This document shows, piece by piece, positions 63,364 to 64,000 of a stretch of 64,000 nt of DNA. Made by a program: the position numbers and the translations under genes. Each line of letters starts with the position of its first letter. Positions within the stretch are counted from its first letter, which is position 1. The stretch lies in assembly GCF_016919065.1 (NCBI RefSeq), contig NZ_JAFFQA010000005.1:62001-126000 (forward strand), in the 5' to 3' direction. The DNA is from Desulfobulbus rhabdoformis (GTDB taxonomy: Bacteria; Desulfobacterota; Desulfobulbia; Desulfobulbales; Desulfobulbaceae). Below the pieces are notes generated by a model. That model ran no database searches and was not told the origin of the DNA. It worked only from the letters and a program-made list of their open reading frames with translations.

Positions 63364-63717
63364 TTACGGTTGATCGAGTGCCTGATCCGGCGGAACAGTG
63401 ATAACGGATTCCTTGGTCAGGGGTAATTCTTGGGCAGGTGCAGAGGCTGCCTTTTCCAGGGTAGCGGCCGCTGATTTTGAGCCCTTCCCCACAGTCGTCA
63501 AAGACACGCCACTCGCTGCCATGGGGACGGCAGAAACCGCCGATGTCACCTGGCCCGAACCGACCAACGCATGAGCGGCACTGCCACTGGCATGAGCGCT
63601 GGCAGCTCCAGACTCCTTGACCGCCTGGGCAGAATGATGGGTTGCCTGATTGGAGGTCGCACAACTCCAGGCAGCAAATCCAAGACAAAACACACCAACA
63701 AGAACAACTGATTTCAT
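63364..63717 (-). CDS. Small Ala/Ser-rich secreted lipoprotein candidate
   Basis: This 117-residue protein starts at ATG 63717 behind GAGGCTATT; the open frame extends further to 63810 without support. The N-terminus (MKSVVLVGVFCLGFAAWSC) is a signal peptide ending in Cys19, a lipobox-like site although Trp at position -2 is unusual. The rest is rich in Ala, Ser, Val and Thr, with no domain I can name. It is co-transcribed with DUF2145 downstream, and the pair may act in the envelope. Confidence 0.7.
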   Translation of the reverse strand: MKSVVLVGVFCLGFAAWSCATSNQATHHSAQAVKESGAASAHASGSAAHALVGSGQVTSAVSAVPMAASGVSLTTVGKGSKSAAATLEKAASAPAQELPLTKESVITVPPDQALDQP

Positions 63718-63782
63718 AATAGCCTCACTCTGTTTTTTTTTACAAAATTCACCTTTGGGCGTAGCGAAATGTATGGACTCAA

Positions 63783-63959
63783 GGGTGTCTTGAATAATTA
63801 GATTTTTCAATCAAGATCAAGGATTGCGAACAATTTTACCGCAGGCATATACAAGATATCGGAGTCTTCGCTTACCTCCGAGGATAAAATTTTTTTGCAT
63901 GACGAGGTAAGCGCCAGACTCCGCGAGATTGGCAGAAAAAGCAATTATTCAAGATGCCC
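63783..63959 (+). repeat. Family A MITE-like repeat (copy A3)
   Basis: This copy is 177 bp with terminal inverted repeats GGGTGTCTTGAATAATT / AATTATTCAAGATGCCC, and it keeps the full internal stem. TCAA directly flanks both ends (63779-63782 and 63960-63963), a clear 4-bp target duplication. It lies just upstream of the small lipoprotein gene. Confidence 0.9.
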
Positions 63960-63971
63960 TCAACTTGTGCC

Positions 63972-64000
63972 TGTCCAGAAATAAGGATTTTGTTCAAGTT
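63972..64000 (+). repeat. Family B repeat end, cut by the window edge (copy B3)
   Basis: TGTCCAGAAATAAGG and GATTTTGTTCAAGTT match the left end of family B copies at 18639-18789 and 41963-42041. The rest lies beyond the window. It is only 12 bp from family A copy A3. Confidence 0.6.

Noticed and set aside
63350..63688. A Cys-rich N-terminal extension of the DUF2145 frame
   Set aside because: It overlaps the lipoprotein gene in another frame; the real start at 63349 has a ribosome site and signal peptide.

Overview
The window looks like a chromosomal segment of a Gram-negative anaerobe of the Desulfobacterota, most likely a Desulfobulbales-type sulfur-metabolising bacterium. This is an inference from several features together: an HdrA-MvhD fusion flavoprotein, paired ATP synthase b and b' subunits with a signal peptide on b, a split glycine decarboxylase (GcvPA/GcvPB), an oleABCD set, a LetAB envelope lipid transporter and RecBCD. 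No rRNA, tRNA, CRISPR array, transposase gene or phage gene was seen.

Region 1 (1-16.2 kb, all minus strand). At the left edge is the start of an ATP synthase operon. Reading the minus strand from 16.2 kb downward, alaS is followed by a lipid locus: a ketoacyl-ACP synthase, a dedicated acyl carrier protein, a strong hairpin terminator or attenuator, two CrtI-like FAD oxidoreductases, a cold-shock/DUF1294 protein, fabG, fabZ and fabI homologues, a DUF1232 protein, and the complete oleA-oleB-oleC-oleD set. OleABCD condenses two fatty acyl chains head to head into a long olefin. A dedicated type II fatty acid synthase with two CrtI-like desaturases or isomerases next to it suggests a special, possibly polyunsaturated, hydrocarbon or lipid made without oxygen. 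This is the most interesting system in the window.

Region 2 (16.5-33.4 kb). This holds acetyl-CoA synthetase, a small ArsR/DUF2892 pair, an MFS transporter, and a plus-strand run of a PAS-GGDEF-EAL protein, LetA, a seven-MCE-domain LetB and a HAD phosphatase. It continues with metY (O-acetylhomoserine sulfhydrylase) behind a hairpin-rich leader, and a stand-alone HdrA-MvhD electron-transfer protein.

Region 3 (33.7-44.6 kb). A VKOR-thioredoxin fusion precedes a glycine cleavage/lipoylation operon (Lrp-type regulator, gcvT, gcvH, gcvPA, gcvPB, lipB, lipA). Then come thiol peroxidase, a Fur/PerR regulator and an ADP-ribosylglycohydrolase-like protein.

Region 4 (44.9-64 kb). This holds an EF-hand-like calcium-binding protein, a recC-recB-recD-lysR run, a hybrid histidine kinase, a PfkB sugar kinase, a DUF2971 protein, a KdnB-like iron alcohol dehydrogenase and a DUF2145/lipoprotein pair.

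Short repeats are scattered between genes. Family A (158-177 bp, three copies) and family B (79-151 bp, two copies plus one cut by the window end) are MITE-like: they have terminal inverted repeats and, in some copies, clear 4-bp target duplications. One family B copy sits exactly at the stop codon of tpx. Family C is an inverted repeat of CCTGAATCCGTGA.
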